NCBI GenBank assembly: GCA_001275005.1 | Contig: JWZX01002049.1 | Coordinates: forward strand, 1-19,048 | DNA from: Chrysochromulina tobinii | Taxonomy: Eukaryota; Haptophyta; Prymnesiales; Chrysochromulinaceae | Direction: 5' to 3' | DNA length: 19,048 nucleotides | In this document: piece by piece, positions 16,095 to 19,048 of the stretch | Position numbering within the stretch: position 1 is the stretch's first letter | Layout: the number at the start of each line of letters is the position of its first letter | The notes under the pieces: generated by a model | Databases searched by the model: none | The model's input: only the letters and a program-made list of their open reading frames with translations | What the model was told of the DNA's origin: nothing | Position numbers and translations under genes: made by a program

Positions 16095-16580
16095 TTCACC
16101 GCTCGGCCGCAGGGCCTTGCCCAGTGCGTCGCTTTTCTCGTCGTTCGCTCGCGCCCGGGCCTGACTGACTTGTGTGAACCCCGTTTTTTCTCACAAGAAA
16201 AGACAGCATGCCACGTGGGATTCTACTGATTTCCGAAAGATTAGCACAAGTCAATGCGGTGAACAACGGAGTGTCGTGGGAAACGAGTGTAACTCTGCTT
16301 TAATACTGCGCTTTCGGGAGAACAGGATGGTCCTTAAGTAAGTAAGTAAGTAAAACATGCCAACGGGCAGCGTACACGTGGCGAGGGGACCGTCCCCAGG
16401 CATGGTCCTGTTCACGGTATAAAACCGCGCGCGGGGCCGCGGCGCGGTTTCGTCTTTCGATACGCGGTACGATCTTGAATCTTCACTGTAGTACGAGGCT
16501 TCCTATTTAACACGTGTGCCTACCGGTACCGTTCTCGAAACACCTCCAACTACAGTCGTTCCCACGCGCGGTCCGATGGC
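16095..16580. promoter_or_regulatory. Intergenic: U-box gene promoter and ARM gene 3' region
   Basis: 486 bases between two minus-strand genes. It contains three CACGTG palindromes (16212-16217, 16375-16380, 16511-16516), a TAAG tetranucleotide run (16335-16350), a TATAAAA (plus strand, about 16419-16425) and a strong GC hairpin (16422-16450). Which gene each serves is not clear. Confidence 0.45.
16422..16450. other. GC-rich inverted repeat
   Basis: AAACCGCGC (16422-16430) and GCGCGGTTT (16442-16450) are exact reverse complements around an 11-base GC loop that can itself pair (GCGG/CCGC). It lies 131 bases past the stop of the downstream ARM gene and next to TATAAAA. It could be a 3' RNA structure or a DNA element. 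Confidence 0.6.
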
Positions 16581-19048
16581 TCACCAACCGCGGTCAGCCT
16601 GTGCGCGTACCTCACGCAGCCAGTTACTTGAGTTACTGGCCTGGAACGAGAAGACATGGAACGTGGTCTTGGAATGAAACGTCATGCGCGGCGAGTTCGA
16701 GTTGGCGCCCGTAACGGTGCCGCCCGCTGGCGAGCCTTTGGCCGCCGTCACGGGCGTGTCGTCGGGCTCGGGCACGGGGATCCCGAGCATCTCGAGCATC
16801 TCGACGGCGCGCGATCGCAGCCACGAGGGCTGCCCGCGCGCGAGCTTGACGAGCGGCTCTCCGCCGCCCACCTGCTTGATCCCCACCTGCGCCTCCGGCT
16901 GCGCGCAGAGGCTGACGAGGCACGCGGCCGCGAAGCCGCGTGTGGAGGGGTGGTTGGCCTGCAGCATCTCGATGAGTGGCGCAATCACGTGCTCCTCCAC
17001 CATCTCGCGCGCGCAGTTGAGCTCCTCGCTCTCCGCTAATCCCCACAGCGCGCACGCGGCGTACTGCTGGGACTGTACTCGAGGGTCGGTGAGGAGCTTG
17101 ATGAGGGGCGGCAATCCGGCGGCCTTGAGGATGGCGCGCTTGTTCGCAACCTGGCCGCGCGCAAGCGTGGAGAGGACTGCCGCCGCGTGCTCGCGCGCCT
17201 CTGCCGACGGCGAGCGAAGGACTGCGACGAGGGGCGGGATGGCGCCGGCCTCGGCCATCTGCGCCTTGCTGTCGGCAGAGGAGGCGAGGTGCCAGAGCGC
17301 GCCCGCCGAGTACGTCTGTGCGTCGGTCGAGCCGCTACTCAGCAGCGCCACGAGCGGCACGATCGCGCCCGCGTAGTAGATGACCTTTTTGTTGGGCTCG
17401 AGTGCGGCGAGGTGCCAGATGGCGCCCGCGGCGGCGCTCTGCGCCTCGCGCGAGCCGTCGACGAGCATCGCGACCAACGGCCCGACGCCGCCCGCCTCGA
17501 CGATCGCGAACTTGTTGTCGCCGCTGCGCGCGAGGTCGGCGAGCACGGCTGCGGATCGCTCCTGGGGCGTGTCGGTGCGCGTGCGCCGGCCGTCGCCCAG
17601 CAGGCGGACCTGCGGGGGGAGATAGGGGGAGATAGGGGTGAGAGGGACGTGGAGGCGCCGTAGTGAGCACTTGCCCAGCAGGCGCGTACCAGAGGGAGGA
17701 TGGCGTTGGCGGCGGTGATGGCCTTGCGGTTCTCGCCCGAGCGCGCGGCGAGGACGGCGAGAGCGGCGCACGCCTTCATCTGCGCGGCCGCGTTGCGCAA
17801 GCTTAGCACGAGTACGAGACGGGCGACGACGGCGTTGCGTGACTCGGCGTCGTGCGAGGCGAGGTAGAGCAGAGCGCCCACCTGATGAGGAAGACACTCA
17901 GATGCACTCAGATGCACTCAGATGCACTCAGATGCATTCGGATGCACTCAGATGCACTCAGATGCACTCAGCGGCACTCAGGCGAGGGAGAGAAGGGCGG
18001 CGCCGCCCGCAACCAGTGCCGCGCAATCTGTCGCAATCTGACCGCAATCAGACCAACGATCAGACCACACATTCACAGTGATCGGCACGCAATCTTAGTG
18101 GCGCTTATACCACATGACCATGCATTGACTTTGACAATCAGAGGACATCAGAGGTCATCAGAGGTCATCAGAGGTCGTCAGAGGTCGTCAGAGGTCGTCA
18201 GAGGTCGTCAGAGGTCATCAGAGGTCGGCGTGTATACCGCATGCTCCTGCGTCTTGACGTTGACCGAGCCGAGGAGCGCCACGAGTGGGCCGATGGCGCC
18301 TGCCTTGGCAAGAGCGATTTGGTTCTCGTGGTGGTCGCGCGCGAGCGCCTCAATAGCAGCGGCCGCATACTGCTGGCAGAGGATCTCGTTCTCATCTCCG
18401 AGCAACGCAATCAGGGGCGCGAGCCCGCCCTTCTCCTTGATCTCCGCCTGGATCTCGTCCATCGCCGCAAGGTGCCAGAGCGCGCGCGTCGCGTGCTCGT
18501 GCGTCCCCTTGCTCGCACCTGGGGCGATCAGCAGAGGGCGATCAGAGGGGCACTCTTGATGAGAACGGCAATCAGAGGCACTCAGAGGCATTCCGAGGCA
18601 CTCCGAGGCAATCAGAGGCCATCAGAGGCAATTAGAGGCAATCAGAGGCAATTAGAGGCAATTAGAGGCACTCCGAGGCAATCAGAGGCTCTCAGAGGCA
18701 CTCCTTGCTCGCGCCTGGGGCCAGCAGCTCGATCAGCGGCAAGAGACCGCCTTCCTCCGAGATGGTGATCGAGTTCACCGGATGCCCTTTAGCCAGAGTG
18801 GCCAGCGCACCCGCGGCCACATTGGACAGCTTGAGAGCGGCGGCGACCTGCGTGCTCGTCGGCGGGGTCGACAGCACGGTGTACACGGCCTGTGGCGGCG
18901 CCTGCGTCGGCGCCTGCAGCGCAAGCGCACCGCCTTCCATTCTAGCACCGGCGACGCGCGAGGACGACGTCGGCTGCGCGGAGCGAGGCTGGCGTGGCGA
19001 TCGGGGCGCACGTGGCGAGCGCGGTGGCTGACCGGCACGTGGGGAGCG
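16581..19048 (-). CDS. Armadillo-repeat protein, four exons, 5' end possibly beyond the window
   Basis: Exons (19048 or 18940)-18715, 18518-18238, 17881-17690 and 17609-16581 close in frame at all junctions, giving 575 residues from the ATG at 18940. The frame is also open from 18940 to the right edge (an SPR-rich stretch RSPRAPRSPRQPRSAQP), so the true start may lie outside. ARM repeats run from about residue 40 to 520: TISEEGGLLPLIELLAPG, ATRALWHLAAM, KAGAIGPLVALLGS, EAGGVGPLVAMLVDGSREAQ, AAGAIWHLAALEPNKK and similar. These are Vac8-like protein-binding solenoids; the partner is unknown. The Ser/Asn-rich C-terminal tail is not recognised. Family continuity across every splice (QEHA|VGALLYLA, ILPL|VRLLGDG, LLAPG-ASKGTHEHA) supports the model. 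Confidence 0.86.
17610..17689 (-). other. ARM gene intron 3 (module A, 80 bases)
   Basis: GT-AG, donor CCCTCTG|GTACGCGCC, acceptor CCCCGCAG|GTCCGCC. CGCCTGCTGGGC occurs both at the intron start and at the exon start. The core (17654-17675) keeps AAGTGCTCACTACGGCGCC but lacks the GCATGC part. A long pyrimidine tract with CTATCTCCCC repeats precedes the acceptor. Confidence 0.85.
17893..17980. repeat. 10-base minisatellite (ACTCAGATGC)
   Basis: About eight to nine units with a few variants (ATTCGGATGC, ACTCAGCGGC). The transcribed strand reads GCATCTGAGT. It lies inside ARM gene intron 2, next to its acceptor. Confidence 0.9.
18137..18227. repeat. 10-base minisatellite (AGAGGTCATC / AGAGGTCGTC)
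   Basis: About nine units near the donor end of ARM gene intron 2. The transcribed strand reads GATGACCTCT, so each junction gives CTGAT or CTGAC. Confidence 0.9.
18519..18714 (-). other. ARM gene intron 1 (GC-AG, module B)
   Basis: 196 bases, donor CCCCAG|GCGCGAGCAAGG, acceptor CGCCCCAG|GTGCGAGCAAGG. The donor is GC. The first 14 bases match 12 of 14 bases of the downstream exon start, and CCCCAG is shared upstream of both. The body is a 10-base minisatellite (AGAGGCACTC/AGAGGCAATC, about 18566-18702). Splicing gives LLAPGASKGTHEHATRALW. Confidence 0.82.
18566..18702. repeat. 10-base minisatellite (AGAGGCAATC)
   Basis: About 13 units with alternating AATC, ACTC, ACTCC and AATT endings, inside ARM gene intron 1. 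The transcribed strand reads GATTGCCTCT or GAGTGCCTCT, again giving CTGAT/CTGAG at unit junctions. Confidence 0.9.

Larger units (their letters stand above)
17882..18237 (-). other. ARM gene intron 2 (two module-B arrays, 356 bases)
   Basis: GT-AG, donor CATGCG|GTATAC, acceptor CTTCCTCATCAG|GTGGGC. It contains two separate 10-base minisatellites, AGAGGTCATC-type (about 18137-18227) and ACTCAGATGC-type (about 17893-17980), separated by about 150 bases without other features. No copy of the downstream exon is seen at its start. Confidence 0.82.

Noticed and set aside
16514-16714. Plus-strand 66-codon frame downstream of TATAAAA at about 16419
   Set aside because: Overlaps the 3' end of the ARM gene in antisense, and no family resemblance was seen. 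The TATA-like string alone is not enough.

Overview
This is nuclear DNA from a GC-rich, photosynthetic eukaryote, most likely a unicellular alga with a red-derived secondary plastid (haptophyte-like; I cannot name the species). Reasons: spliced genes with GT-AG and GC-AG introns; eukaryote-only proteins (RPB8, GH47 alpha-mannosidase, U-box/ARM, RING/TRAF-finger); and a phosphoribulokinase whose N-terminus looks like a signal peptide plus transit peptide with an 'A-FSP' junction, the usual address for complex red plastids. There is no bacterial-type operon, insertion sequence or CRISPR array.

Layout from left to right. (1) 5' part of a minus-strand gene with a possible SKP1/BTB-like fold (1-236), divergent from (2) a TruD/PUS7-type tRNA pseudouridine synthase (+, 386-3249, two exons). 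(3) A seven-exon secretory GH47 class I alpha-mannosidase with an N-terminal degenerate ShK-like domain (-, 6935-3805), divergent from (4) a signal-peptide cyclophilin ending in GDEL (+, 7089-7673). (5) Plastid phosphoribulokinase (-, 9083-7968). (6) RNA polymerase subunit RPB8 (-, 10191-9712), whose start lies 39 bases from that of (7) a GNAT-like/ankyrin/SH3-like protein (+, 10231-12138). (8) A RING plus TRAF-type zinc-finger protein with a frame change (+, 12710-13979). (9) An ARM-repeat protein with a C-terminal U-box (-, 16094-14523). (10) A four-exon ARM-repeat protein running to the right edge (-, about 19048-16581).

The most unusual content is in the introns. Genes 2, 3 and 10 contain ten introns that I could place by frame closure and protein-family continuity. 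They are built from two repeated modules, always in sense orientation. Module A is a short core (consensus GCATGCAAGTGCTCACCACG followed by GCGC), then a pyrimidine run ending CCACAG or CCGCAG. Module B is a run of 10-11 base units carrying CTGAT/CTGAG, often ending TTCCTCATCAG. In most of these introns the first 10-40 bases, starting at the donor GT or GC, copy the first bases of the downstream exon. The intron therefore looks like an inserted acceptor-bearing element flanked by a long, variable target duplication, with the donor supplied by the duplicated target. These are introner-like elements. Several are tandemly multiplied, one is a composite of both modules, and two module-A cores appear to be exonised in the pseudouridine synthase.

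The other genes (4-7 and 9) look intronless. Coding sequence in this window is itself prone to tandem duplication: 15-, 42- and 69-base in-frame arrays in gene 2 and a 126-base ARM array in gene 9. The genes do not form a pathway, although genes 3 and 4 both encode secretory-pathway proteins and share a 153-base divergent promoter region.
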